This document shows, in pieces, positions 8,364 through 15,266 of a stretch of DNA of 33,066 bases. Position numbers and translations under genes: made by a program. The notes under the pieces were generated by a model, which saw only the letters and a list, made by a program, of their open reading frames with translations, searched no databases and was not told the DNA's origin. This stretch comes from Chloroflexota bacterium (GTDB lineage Bacteria > Chloroflexota > UBA6077). Positions within the stretch are counted from its first letter, which is position 1. Each line of letters starts with the position of its first letter. The stretch spans positions 1 through 33,066 of the forward strand of contig JAJZQR010000019.1 in NCBI GenBank assembly GCA_021806765.1, given 5' to 3'.

Positions 8364-8429
8364 ACCACGGAGACAAGGAGAGCGCGGAGACATTACAGCG
8401 AATCTCCGTCGGCTCCATGTCTCCGTGGT
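8364..8429. repeat. Nested intercistronic stem-loop between binding-protein and permease genes
   Basis: ACCACGGAGACA (8364-8375) pairs perfectly with TGTCTCCGTGGT (8418-8429). Inside it CGGAGA (8385-8390) pairs with TCTCCG (8403-8408). The structure lies in the 121-base gap of the transporter operon. Such intercistronic hairpins often stabilise the upstream message, as in malE-malF. The outer arm resembles a repeat that I recall as common in GC-rich Chloroflexota genomes. Confidence 0.65.
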
Positions 8430-8442
8430 GCACCGCGAGCTC

Positions 8443-9834
8443 CTAGCCCTTCTTCAGGATGTCGGCGGCCTTCTTGGCCGCATCGTCCAGCGCCTGCTGC
8501 GGGCTCTTGCTGCCGTTGAGGGCGTTGATGGTCTCTACCTGCATGGTCTGGGAGAACTCACCGTACCAGGACTGGCCAGGCCGCGAGTAGTCGTTCTTCA
8601 GTTGATCCAGGAAGATCTTTGTCCAGGGGTTCTTGGCCAGATCGGGGTCGTCGAAGACCGACTTCCACACCGGCAGGGCGGACATCTCCTTGAAGATCGC
8701 CTTCGACTGCTCCTTGCTGGTGAAGTACTGGATGAACTTCCAGGCCGCCTCCTTGTTGGCGGACTTGGCCGGGATGGCCAGACACTCGGAGCCATCCACC
8801 GTCCAGCTAGGGTTTCCGGCCTTGGCGACCGGGATCACGGTCGATCCGATCTTGCCGACCACCTGCGACTTGGATGCGTCGTTCAGGGAACCGGCCACCT
8901 CACCCCAGATGATAGCGTAGGCCGCGCGGCCCTGGGCCATCTCCGTCATGACCTCCAGGGGCCGCATGTTGAAGGAACCGGGATCCACCAGCTTGTCCTT
9001 CGCATGGAGGTCCCGCATGAACTGGAGCGCGGCCACCCCTTCGGGGCTGTTGAACAGCGGTTTCGAGAGGCCGTCGTCCAGTAGCTTGCCGCCGTTGCTG
9101 AAGAGGAAGGTCAGGTAGAGGTCGAACTCCCCTTCGATCTGTTTCCACTGGAAGGAGAAGGGGTACTTGGAGAGGCCCTTCTGCTGGATCGCCAGGGCCT
9201 GAGTTCTCAACTCGTCCCAGGTCTTGGGCGGGGCGCTGAATCCCGCCTTGTCCAGCATGTCCTTATTGTAGAAGAAGAACAGGGCGTCGGTGAACCAGGG
9301 CATCCCGTAGATCTTCCCGTTGTAGGAGAAGATGTTGGGGTTCACCAGGTCGCTCTTGACGGGGGCCAGGTAGCTGTCCAGCGGCTCCAGGTAGCCCGCC
9401 TTCATGAAGGAGCCGCCGCTGGATGGGTCGACATCCACCACGTCGTAGGTGGAGCTCCCTCCCGCGGCAGCCACCGTGAACTTCGTCGACAGGTCGTTCC
9501 AGTCTACGATCACAGGGTTGACCTTGATGCCCGAATCGGACTCGAACTTCTTGATCAGGTTCGGCACCCAGCCCTTGTCCGAGGCTACCAGCACGGTGAT
9601 CTGTCCGCCCTTGGCAGGCCCAGCGGCAGCCGGTGCAGCGGTAGCGGCAGGGGCCGCGCCGGCCGGAGCCTTTGTCGGGGCAGCGGCCGGGGACGGCTGA
9701 GCCGCCGAGCAGGCCGACAGCAGCCCCGCGCCCGAGCTGGTCAACAAGCCCGCGATCGCGGCCCGAATCATGAACTGACGCCGCGTGATCTTCGCGGCTT
9801 TCCCCTGGTCTTCCGGTCGCTCGTTCCTTTCCAT
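8443..9834 (-). CDS. Extracellular solute-binding protein, Tat-exported lipoprotein (CUT1 ABC importer)
   Basis: The 464-residue protein is a family 1 solute-binding protein. Residues 17-22 (TRRQFM) form a twin-arginine motif, a hydrophobic stretch follows, and LLSACS places the lipidated cysteine at C42. The next 40 residues are an Ala/Pro-rich linker before the mature domain (QITVLVASDKGW). It would catch substrate outside the membrane and hand it to the two permeases downstream. The start at 9834 is preferred over a longer open frame to 9954 because AGGAGG precedes it and because it puts the Tat signal at the N-terminus. It is the first gene of the operon and is preceded by a near-consensus promoter and an inverted-repeat operator. 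The ligand is unknown. Confidence 0.92.
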   Translation of the reverse strand: MERNERPEDQGKAAKITRRQFMIRAAIAGLLTSSGAGLLSACSAAQPSPAAAPTKAPAGAAPAATAAPAAAGPAKGGQITVLVASDKGWVPNLIKKFESDSGIKVNPVIVDWNDLSTKFTVAAAGGSSTYDVVDVDPSSGGSFMKAGYLEPLDSYLAPVKSDLVNPNIFSYNGKIYGMPWFTDALFFFYNKDMLDKAGFSAPPKTWDELRTQALAIQQKGLSKYPFSFQWKQIEGEFDLYLTFLFSNGGKLLDDGLSKPLFNSPEGVAALQFMRDLHAKDKLVDPGSFNMRPLEVMTEMAQGRAAYAIIWGEVAGSLNDASKSQVVGKIGSTVIPVAKAGNPSWTVDGSECLAIPAKSANKEAAWKFIQYFTSKEQSKAIFKEMSALPVWKSVFDDPDLAKNPWTKIFLDQLKNDYSRPGQSWYGEFSQTMQVETINALNGSKSPQQALDDAAKKAADILKKG

Positions 9835-10164
9835 GGTCTGTGGACCTCCTCGTGCTTCTGGAATTGCTGCAGACATCACTCGATCGCTCGGGTTTCTTAA
9901 CGCTTCTCCAGATCCCACCTCCTCGCGGGCCAATTGCAGAAGGGTTGCAGCCAATAGCCAGCCGGGGGGCGACAGCTCCGGCGAGACCGCGATGCATCAG
10001 TGGAGGACATAATGACATGATGTTATGTTCTTCTCTGCTCGGCCATTCTATCAACACCTCTCAGCATCGTCAATCCGCGGTTCGGCTGAGGCGGTTGCTC
10101 CGGAAAAGGGGGCAATTCCCTGGTCGTCGACGCCCACCACCCGCTCAACTTGAAGGGCAACCTG
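9835..10164 (-). promoter_or_regulatory. 330-base control region of the transporter operon
   Basis: No gene is visible here. On the minus strand, TTGACG (10073-10068) and TAGAAT (10050-10045) are 17 bases apart, a good sigma-70 promoter with a predicted start near 10038. An inverted repeat (10007-10028) lies directly downstream. The remaining leader of about 200 bases up to the start codon at 9834 is long; no known riboswitch fold is recognised in it. Confidence 0.65.
10007..10028. promoter_or_regulatory. Inverted-repeat operator candidate of the transporter operon
   Basis: ACATAA (10007-10012) and TTATGT (10023-10028) are inverted around 10 bases, at about +10 to +31 of the predicted transcript. 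Position and total length (22 bases) resemble the operator candidate at 3969-3992, and 13 of 22 central positions agree. Both may answer to one regulator. Confidence 0.45.
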
Positions 10165-10800
10165 CTAAGCCAGGATCAACTCCTTGGCCCTATTGACGGC
10201 GCCGGTGGCATCGGGGGCGTAGAAGTCGGCCCCGACCTCATCGGCGAAGCGCTGGGTCACGGGAGCCCCGCCTACCCCGATCCTCACCCCGCCTCGCAGC
10301 CCCGCCGCCTTCAGCGCCTCGATGGTCTCCCTCATCGAGAGCATGGTCGTGGTCAGGAGCGCGCTCATCATCAGGAAGTCCGGCTTCTCCGCCTGCACCG
10401 CCTCGACGAACCTGGCAGGCTTCACGTCGGCCCCCAGGTCCACAATCTCGAAGCCGCCCCCCTGGAGCATCATGCCCACGAGGTTCTTGCCGATGTCGTG
10501 GAGGTCCCCCTTGACGGTGCCGATGACCACCTTGCCCTTGGACTTGCTTTCGACTTGAGCCAGCAGCGGCTTCAGCAGCCCTAAACCCGCCTGCATGGCT
10601 CTCGCGGCGATCAGCATCTCCGGGATGTAGAACTCCTGCCTGGTGAACTTCTCCCCCACCACGTCCATGGCGGGGATCAGGGCCACGTCCAGGATCTCCT
10701 GGGGACCCTTCCCCTCGTCCAGAGCCTGCTGGGTCAGCTCCTTAGCCCGGCCGGCGTTGCCCTCGATAACGGCTTCCTTCAATGCTTCGTAATCTGCCAT
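10165..10800 (-). CDS. Corrinoid (B12-binding) methyltransferase cognate protein
   Basis: The 211-residue protein has the two-part layout of MtaC/MtbC/MttC-type corrinoid proteins: a helical cap (about 1-85, with the AMxAGL segment) and a Rossmann-like cobalamin domain (about 90-211). GDLHDIGKN contains the D99-x-H101-x-x-G104 motif, whose histidine is the lower cobalt ligand. Later SALLTTTMLSM and GGAP match the family's nucleotide-loop pockets. It would carry a methyl group between a substrate-specific methyltransferase and an acceptor enzyme in the cytoplasm. The start at 10800 follows GGGAGG. The UroD-type methyltransferase gene is 98 bases upstream on the same strand and is the likely partner. 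There is no pyrrolysine-type readthrough gene nearby. Confidence 0.9.
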   Translation of the reverse strand: MADYEALKEAVIEGNAGRAKELTQQALDEGKGPQEILDVALIPAMDVVGEKFTRQEFYIPEMLIAARAMQAGLGLLKPLLAQVESKSKGKVVIGTVKGDLHDIGKNLVGMMLQGGGFEIVDLGADVKPARFVEAVQAEKPDFLMMSALLTTTMLSMRETIEALKAAGLRGGVRIGVGGAPVTQRFADEVGADFYAPDATGAVNRAKELILA

Positions 10801-10898
10801 CGTGTCCTCCCAAAGCTATAAGAAAGTATAGTCGGCCAAGGCGTGTGGCCTCGGGCATTGACTGCGACTCTTGCCTTCCTGCCTCCCCGGTCTGAGGG

Positions 10899-11948
10899 CT
10901 AGAGGAGGGAGTCCAAGACGCCCCTGGCTTCCTCCGGGCTGGCGCACCGGCAGAACAGGGCGAGACCCCGTGGCGGCAGGCTCCGCATCATTTCCTTCAT
11001 GGCGGGGACGGTCATGACCCCGTGGACTATGAGAGGCTTGCGCTCCAGGATCCGGCTCATGACCGGCAGGTGGCGCAGCATCTCTTCCCCGAAGTCCGGG
11101 GTGATCTGGATCGCCGCGATCTCCTCGATCTCCAGCAGGCTGGGCACGGTGTGGAGCTGCTGGGAGTGGAGGTGGACGACGGTGTAGGGGAAGCGCGCGC
11201 CCAGGTATCGATGCATCGGGGCCAGGAACTGTCGGTGGGCCTGGGGGGACATCATGAAGCTGACGTCCTCCCCCGTTTCCACCAGCTTGCCGGGGGCCCA
11301 GAGGTACCGGCTGGTGCCGCAGTAGCCTCCCCGGTGTGGAGACACCGCCTGGAGCAGAGCGTCGGTGACATCTGCACACAGCCTGACTATGGCGTCGCCC
11401 AGGGCAGCGACCCTATCCGGGGCGTCGTGGAGGTCCAGGGCGAGCCGCTCCTGGCCTCGAAGCTGCATCATCACGTCCGGCGGGCTGAACATCAGCGGAC
11501 CCACCCCGACCGGGTAGCGCCCCGCCGCCTGCTCCTCGAGCGCCAGGGTGGACTCCATCAGCAGGCGAAACCAGCGGTTCGTCGGGTCGAAGCGGATCGC
11601 GTTCACCCGGCTCCAGTCGTCCAGAACGGGGAGCCCCCAGAGGTTCTCCCCATCCCTCTGGATGGGGGATCCGGCGATGGCCAGGTGCCAGGGGAATGCC
11701 CACAGGGGGAAGGCGGACCAGATGGCGTCGCCGCTGACTTCACGCCACCGCTCCCACTCCGCCTCGAGCTCGGCGAGGTTCGCCTGGAGGTCGAGGTCGG
11801 CGGGGGTCAGGATGCCGTGGCCGCGGACCGCGCGGACCGAGGGGAAGGTGCTGATGGTCGCGCCGATCAGCGGTCGGTCGGTCTCCGCCCGTCTCCAGAA
11901 TGCGTCGTGGCGGGCGACCTTCTCTCCGTCGGGGATCACCTTCGGCAC
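10899..11948 (-). CDS. Uroporphyrinogen decarboxylase-like (MtaA/CmuA-type) corrinoid methyltransferase
   Basis: The frame is open back to 12473, but that extension overlaps the FCD regulator gene and has no protein-like character. A GTG at 11948, preceded by AGAGGAG ten bases upstream, gives 349 residues; a second GTG at 11939 is possible. The body resembles UroD-fold proteins of the MtaA/CmuA group, with LPVLDDWS, GVGPLMFSPPDVMMQLRG and a C-terminal barrel strand with histidines (VVHLHSQQLH) and a late FCRC cysteine pair that could bind zinc. Such proteins move methyl groups to or from a corrinoid protein. The adjacent corrinoid gene supports this. True haem-pathway UroD is unlikely because the family's conserved N-terminal arginines are not seen. 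Confidence 0.75.
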   Translation of the reverse strand: MPKVIPDGEKVARHDAFWRRAETDRPLIGATISTFPSVRAVRGHGILTPADLDLQANLAELEAEWERWREVSGDAIWSAFPLWAFPWHLAIAGSPIQRDGENLWGLPVLDDWSRVNAIRFDPTNRWFRLLMESTLALEEQAAGRYPVGVGPLMFSPPDVMMQLRGQERLALDLHDAPDRVAALGDAIVRLCADVTDALLQAVSPHRGGYCGTSRYLWAPGKLVETGEDVSFMMSPQAHRQFLAPMHRYLGARFPYTVVHLHSQQLHTVPSLLEIEEIAAIQITPDFGEEMLRHLPVMSRILERKPLIVHGVMTVPAMKEMMRSLPPRGLALFCRCASPEEARGVLDSLL

Positions 11949-12049
11949 GCCAGGATGTCTCCTCTCGGCAGCTGTCGAGGCCGGGGCCTGGGATCGTCCC
12001 GGCGCCGGCGGAATGGGGTTGCGAGCTTGCCGTCCGACGGTTGGACGGC

Positions 12050-12763
12050 TCAGGGAGCCGGGCTTCGGGCCGGCTCGGCAAAGGCGTATCTGCTCAGGTC
12101 CAGGTGGTGGTGGATGATCGCCTCGGCTCCGTCGACGTCCCTGTTTCTGATGCAATCGAGCAGCCGCTGGTGGTTCTGGTGGCGCTCCAACACGCGACCG
12201 TAGGAGAACCCGAGGTGCCCCATGGTGAGGATCATCTGGACCAGGGGCTGGGACATGACCGCGAAGAGGGGGTTGTGGGTGGCTGCGGCGAGGGCAGCGT
12301 GGAACTCGACGTCGGCCCGCACGAACTCGTCGGGATGGTCGAGGTTCCGGTCCATCACCGCGATTGCCGCCTCCATCTTGGCAACGTCCGTCTCCGTGGC
12401 GCGCTGGGTGGCCAGCCCGACGATGAAGGACTCCAGGCACCAGCGGGCCTCGTAGAGGTCGTTGGCGGTGCAATCCTGCATGTGGTAGGCGACGTTGAGC
12501 GAGGAGGTCATGGGGCCGAAGCCTGGGGTGGTGACGAAGGCCCCCCGCCCGCTGCGTGGCTCCAGCAGGCCGCGCTCCTCCAGCAGTTTGATGGATTCCC
12601 TGACGACGGCACGGCTGACGCCGAACCGGGTCGCCAGCTCGCGCTCCGGGGGCAGCTTTTCGCCCTGGCGCAGCCGGTTGCCGAGGATGAAGGACTCGAT
12701 GCGGCTGGCGACCTGTTCGGAGAGTTTGGTTGGCGTGAGCCTGTCGAAAGGGAACTCGGTCAT
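12050..12763 (-). CDS. GntR-type regulator, FadR/FCD subfamily
   Basis: From the preferred start the protein has 237 residues. The winged helix-turn-helix covers about residues 8-75 (LRQGEKLPPERELATRFGVS is the classic GntR segment), and the rest is the all-helical FCD ligand domain with its metal-binding histidines (EFHAALAAATHN; HHHLDLSRYA near the C-terminus). FCD proteins bind small carboxylic acids and repress transport or catabolic operons. The frame is open to 12847, but the region 12764-12847 holds a palindrome and a tandem repeat that look like an operator, so I prefer the ATG at 12763 with GAGGTGG in front. The adjacent methyltransferase, corrinoid and transporter genes on the same strand are its probable targets. 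Confidence 0.9.
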   Translation of the reverse strand: MTEFPFDRLTPTKLSEQVASRIESFILGNRLRQGEKLPPERELATRFGVSRAVVRESIKLLEERGLLEPRSGRGAFVTTPGFGPMTSSLNVAYHMQDCTANDLYEARWCLESFIVGLATQRATETDVAKMEAAIAVMDRNLDHPDEFVRADVEFHAALAAATHNPLFAVMSQPLVQMILTMGHLGFSYGRVLERHQNHQRLLDCIRNRDVDGAEAIIHHHLDLSRYAFAEPARSPAP

Positions 12764-12797
12764 GCCCACCTCGTAGGCCGGCGCCGGGCGCGCGGTC

Positions 12798-12826
12798 GGT
12801 CTGGCTGATGGTCTGGCTGTCAGACC
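12798..12826. promoter_or_regulatory. Operator candidate before the FCD regulator
   Basis: GGTCTGGCTG occurs twice in tandem (12798-12807 and 12810-12819), and GGTCTG (12810-12815) with CAGACC (12821-12826) forms an inverted repeat around 5 bases. It lies 35-63 bases upstream of the chosen start, as expected for autoregulation by a GntR-type protein. Confidence 0.45.
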
Positions 12827-12917
12827 GGGACGCCGCCCATTCTCCACCCGCGGGGGCGGGTTGTCAATACCCCGGCGGCGGGCTAGTTTCGGGGCGGGGA
12901 TTTAACAAATTGGGGGC

Positions 12918-12946
12918 TTGACACCTGGAATGGTCGGGGGCATACT
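12918..12946 (+). promoter_or_regulatory. Sigma-70 promoter that would give a leaderless transcript
   Basis: TTGACA (12918-12923) is followed after 17 bases by CATACT (12941-12946). The predicted start, about 7 bases after the -10, coincides with the ATG at 12953, and no ribosome binding site is seen. A leaderless message is therefore likely. Confidence 0.65.
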
Positions 12947-12952
12947 GTGACC

Positions 12953-13219
12953 ATGCCTAGACGCTCAAGCAAGAAACGACCAGCGGATATCAACGAACTG
13001 GCAAGAGCTATCGTCGATGATGCTACCACTGGCGAGGTGTCAGAGGAGAAGCCATCCCCAGCGACCCCCAAAAAGAATCCAGCAGCCGTTGAACTTGGCA
13101 GGCTCGGCGGGAAAAAAGGAGGGCTGATACGCGCGGCCCGTCTGACGGCTGAGGAGCGACGCGCTATCGCCAGGAAGGGAGCTGAAGCAAGATGGCACGG
13201 TGTGGAGAATGACAGGTAG
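12953..13219 (+). CDS. Small basic GGKKGG protein paired with SDH-type proteinase
   Basis: The 88-residue protein is rich in Lys, Arg and Ala. The N-terminal RRSSKKRPADINELARAIVDDAT and the C-terminal GRLGGKKGG ... RKGAEARW segments belong to a widespread small-protein family, often annotated as histone H1-like or hypothetical. The function is not established. The ATG at 12953 fits a leaderless transcript; a GTG at 12947 inside the -10 box is unlikely. It overlaps the start of the serine proteinase gene by about 11 bases, so the two are translationally coupled. The GC content falls here compared with the genes to the left, which marks the start of an acquired block. Confidence 0.72.
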   Translation: MPRRSSKKRPADINELARAIVDDATTGEVSEEKPSPATPKKNPAAVELGRLGGKKGGLIRAARLTAEERRAIARKGAEARWHGVENDR

Positions 13220-14126
13220 CACTCAGGGTGCTGACGGGACTAGCATCGCCAGAAACGCGAATGAATTCATTGAAAGTCAGCTTCACATCCAACTACACAA
13301 CCTCGAAGAGGTGCTGAAATCGGATGTCATCACGTATGTCGGCCCGATTGTATACGGGGTGGACGATATTGTCCGCAATGTCGTCGAAGAGAAGGTCAGG
13401 GATCGCGTAGGTGATGACAGGCGGCTTCATGTCCTGCTCACTACACAGGGCGGCTACATAGAGGTAGTGCAGAGAATGGTGGAGACGCTTCGCCACCATT
13501 ACCCATCCTATGTGGCGTTCATAATCCCCAATCAGGCGTTCTCGGCAGGCACCGTCTTCGCGATGTCTGGCGATGATATCTACATGGATTACTACTCCAG
13601 GCTTGGTCCTATTGACCCCCAGGTAGAGACGGCTGACAACAAGATGGTCCCTGCTTTGGGTTATCTGGTCATGTATGATCGCCTGCTCAAGAAGGCGAAA
13701 CAGAACAAGCTGATCACCGTCGAGGCTAGCATCTTGCAGGGATTTGACCAGGCCGAACTGTTCAAGTACGAGCAAGCTAGAGAATTGTCTGTAGCGCTGC
13801 TCATGGATTGGCTGGTACAGTACAAGTTCAAGGATTGGACCCAGACCGAGACCCAGAAGAAGTTAGTCACGCCCAAGATGCGAACCAAGCGCGCCGAGCA
13901 GATAGCAAGGATGCTCAATGATGCAAAGAAATGGCACAGCCATGGTCACGGAATCTCCATGGAAGTACTACGTCGGGACCTCCAATTGCGTATACGGGAC
14001 TTCGGAGCCGAACCAAGGTTAAGCGATTCGATCCGGAATTATCACGCCCTGTTGGATGACTACATGACGAAACTTGGCAACTTTGGGGTCGTCCACGCAG
14101 CAGGGACCCTCGTCTCGTTTCACTAG
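13209..14126 (+). CDS. SDH-family Clp-fold serine proteinase
   Basis: The 305-residue protein matches the serine dehydrogenase proteinase (SDH_sah) family, which shares the ClpP/SppA crotonase-like fold. VLLTTQGGYIEVVQRMVETLR gives the oxyanion-strand GG, and NQAFSAGTVFAMSGDDIYMD contains the likely nucleophile serine in SAGT, followed by SRLGPIDPQV as in SppA. A conserved histidine (HSHGHGI) occurs near residue 240. No transmembrane segment or ATPase domain is seen. The ATG at 13209 is chosen; a GTG at 13200 is in frame. It overlaps the small basic protein gene and is followed after 10 bases by another small gene, together a three-gene operon. The natural substrate is unknown, and both a defence and a housekeeping role are possible. 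Confidence 0.82.
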   Translation: MTGSTQGADGTSIARNANEFIESQLHIQLHNLEEVLKSDVITYVGPIVYGVDDIVRNVVEEKVRDRVGDDRRLHVLLTTQGGYIEVVQRMVETLRHHYPSYVAFIIPNQAFSAGTVFAMSGDDIYMDYYSRLGPIDPQVETADNKMVPALGYLVMYDRLLKKAKQNKLITVEASILQGFDQAELFKYEQARELSVALLMDWLVQYKFKDWTQTETQKKLVTPKMRTKRAEQIARMLNDAKKWHSHGHGISMEVLRRDLQLRIRDFGAEPRLSDSIRNYHALLDDYMTKLGNFGVVHAAGTLVSFH

Positions 14127-14136
14127 GAGGAATACG

Positions 14137-14352
14137 ATGCCCGAGAACCTCACCAGGGAGCAGCTTGTCGGTCTTAACCCCGGAATAGATGAGGGCGAGA
14201 TGGCTCGAATCGATGAGTTGATGAATCGGTTGCGGCAACTGGGGGAGAAATGTCGCGAGTATAGACTGGCCTCGCCTGCCACTTCACGTAGGGTGAAAGC
14301 CGACTCCGCAGGCGGGCACCATCGAGTTGTCCACCTGGGACATAGACGGTAG
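14137..14352 (+). CDS. Small protein of unknown function (71 aa) after SDH proteinase
   Basis: AGGAGG lies at 14126-14131, five bases before the ATG at 14137, and the gene follows the proteinase by 10 bases, so translation is likely. The first 45 residues are acidic and helical (EGEMARIDELMNRLRQLGEKCREYRL), and the last 25 are basic with several histidines and arginines. I do not recognise a family. The abrupt change near residue 45 could mark a frameshift or recent C-terminal alteration. Confidence 0.55.
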   Translation: MPENLTREQLVGLNPGIDEGEMARIDELMNRLRQLGEKCREYRLASPATSRRVKADSAGGHHRVVHLGHRR

Positions 14353-14379
14353 AACCTCGCCTCTACAAGAACTCGCTCT

Positions 14380-14412
14380 CAAGGACTGCCTGGATTGCCC
14401 AGGCAGTCCTTG
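14380..14412 (+). terminator. Strong hairpin terminator of the proteinase operon
   Basis: CAAGGACTGCCTGG (14380-14393) pairs perfectly with CCAGGCAGTCCTTG (14399-14412) around a 5-base loop, 27 bases after the last gene. The following tract (attctgcc) has only a weak T content. Confidence 0.7.
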
Positions 14413-14431
14413 ATTCTGCCCAAACTGCCTA

Positions 14432-14460
14432 TTGACAATGCTTGAGCGCTCAAGTATAAT
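14432..14460 (+). promoter_or_regulatory. Perfect sigma-70 promoter with palindromic operator, transposase remnant
   Basis: TTGACA (14432-14437) and TATAAT (14455-14460) are exactly 17 bases apart. The spacer contains the perfect palindrome CTTGAGCGCTCAAG (14441-14454), which would place a bound dimer between the two boxes. The ATG of the transposase remnant is at 14467. Confidence 0.8.
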
Positions 14461-14466
14461 GGCATC

Positions 14467-15056
14467 ATGAATAAGCTGGCTTGGCAGAAACGGTCACAGA
14501 GAAGGCCAACGTCTCGCCCGAGCACGAAGGCGAATTCGGCTACGGCGATGTCTGGACCTGGGTCGCGCTCGACGCGGACACCAAGCTCGCCGTCTCGTGG
14601 CTTGTTGGAGACCGTGATCTAGAGGCCGTTGACGCCGCATTCGGCACGAATATCGACTACGCGACTCTGGTCAAGCTCTACGGCCAAGCTCCAGAAAGCG
14701 AGCGGCGATATAGCCCGCCAGTCTGTGTTGGGACTCTAAGCGCTGTCATCTCCGGCGATCCCGACCGCAGCCACATCTCCACAAGCTACGTCGAGCGGCA
14801 AAACCTAACCATGAGAATGTCGATGCGTCGCTTCACGAGGTTGACCAATGGCTTCTCGAAGGAGGTCGAGAACCTAGCCCACGCCGTAGCCCTGCACTTC
14901 CTGTACTACAACTTCGCTCGCCCTCACAAGTCCCTCAACGGCAAGACTCCCGCGATGGCCGCTGGCCTCACGGATCACACCTGGGACATCATGGAACTGA
15001 CCGCGATGGTGGAAATCTGGGGCGAGGAAGGTGTTAAATCTTCTTCCTCAAACTAG
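14467..15056 (+). pseudogene. IS1-family transposase remnant with internal deletion
   Basis: The start ATG at 14467 reads MNKLAWQKR, matching the first residues of an IS1-type transposase group. The frame is then lost; from about 14500 (frame of 14481) the sequence continues as ANVSPEHEGEFGYGDVWTW and reads on to the normal-looking end. The missing piece of about 60-90 residues should contain the N-terminal DNA-binding part and the first catalytic Asp (DEIW motif). The later YVERQNLTMRMSMRRFTRLTNG and ALHFLYYNFARPHKSL blocks are intact. It cannot be an active transposase. It marks the right edge of the low-GC block. Confidence 0.8.
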
Positions 15057-15266
15057 GCCACACCCGGCCGCGACGGTTGTAGACGCCCGTCCTCGGGGGT
15101 GATATGCTTATCATCTAGAACGAACACATTCCACTCCACTCGCCGCTCTTTCCAGGAATGTAAGAGCCGCCCGGCTCGACGCCTACCAGGGGGTGGGCGC
15201 GCCCTCGCGTATCCTGCTGCTTGTCGATCGGCCTTTTCTACCGTTTGCCGACACGGGAGGTGCCGG

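Noticed and set aside
7185..8519. Plus-strand open frame of 444 residues
   Set aside because: It lies antisense to two well-marked permease genes and consists of low-complexity His/Gln/Gly/Asp-rich sequence.
11949..12473. N-terminal extension of the UroD-like frame
   Set aside because: It overlaps the FCD regulator gene, is Arg/Pro-rich without family similarity, and a GTG with a good ribosome binding site lies at 11948.
12962..12972. GCTCAAG string shared with the palindrome at 14441-14454
   Set aside because: It is only a half-site of seven bases within a coding region and is likely chance.
13267..13276. ATTGAAAG-like string resembling the crRNA handle
   Set aside because: It lies inside the proteinase coding region with no hairpin or further repeat similarity.
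15100..15113. TGATA/TATCA inverted repeat before the WYL gene as operator
   Set aside because: The arms are five bases and no promoter is seen nearby, so support is too weak.
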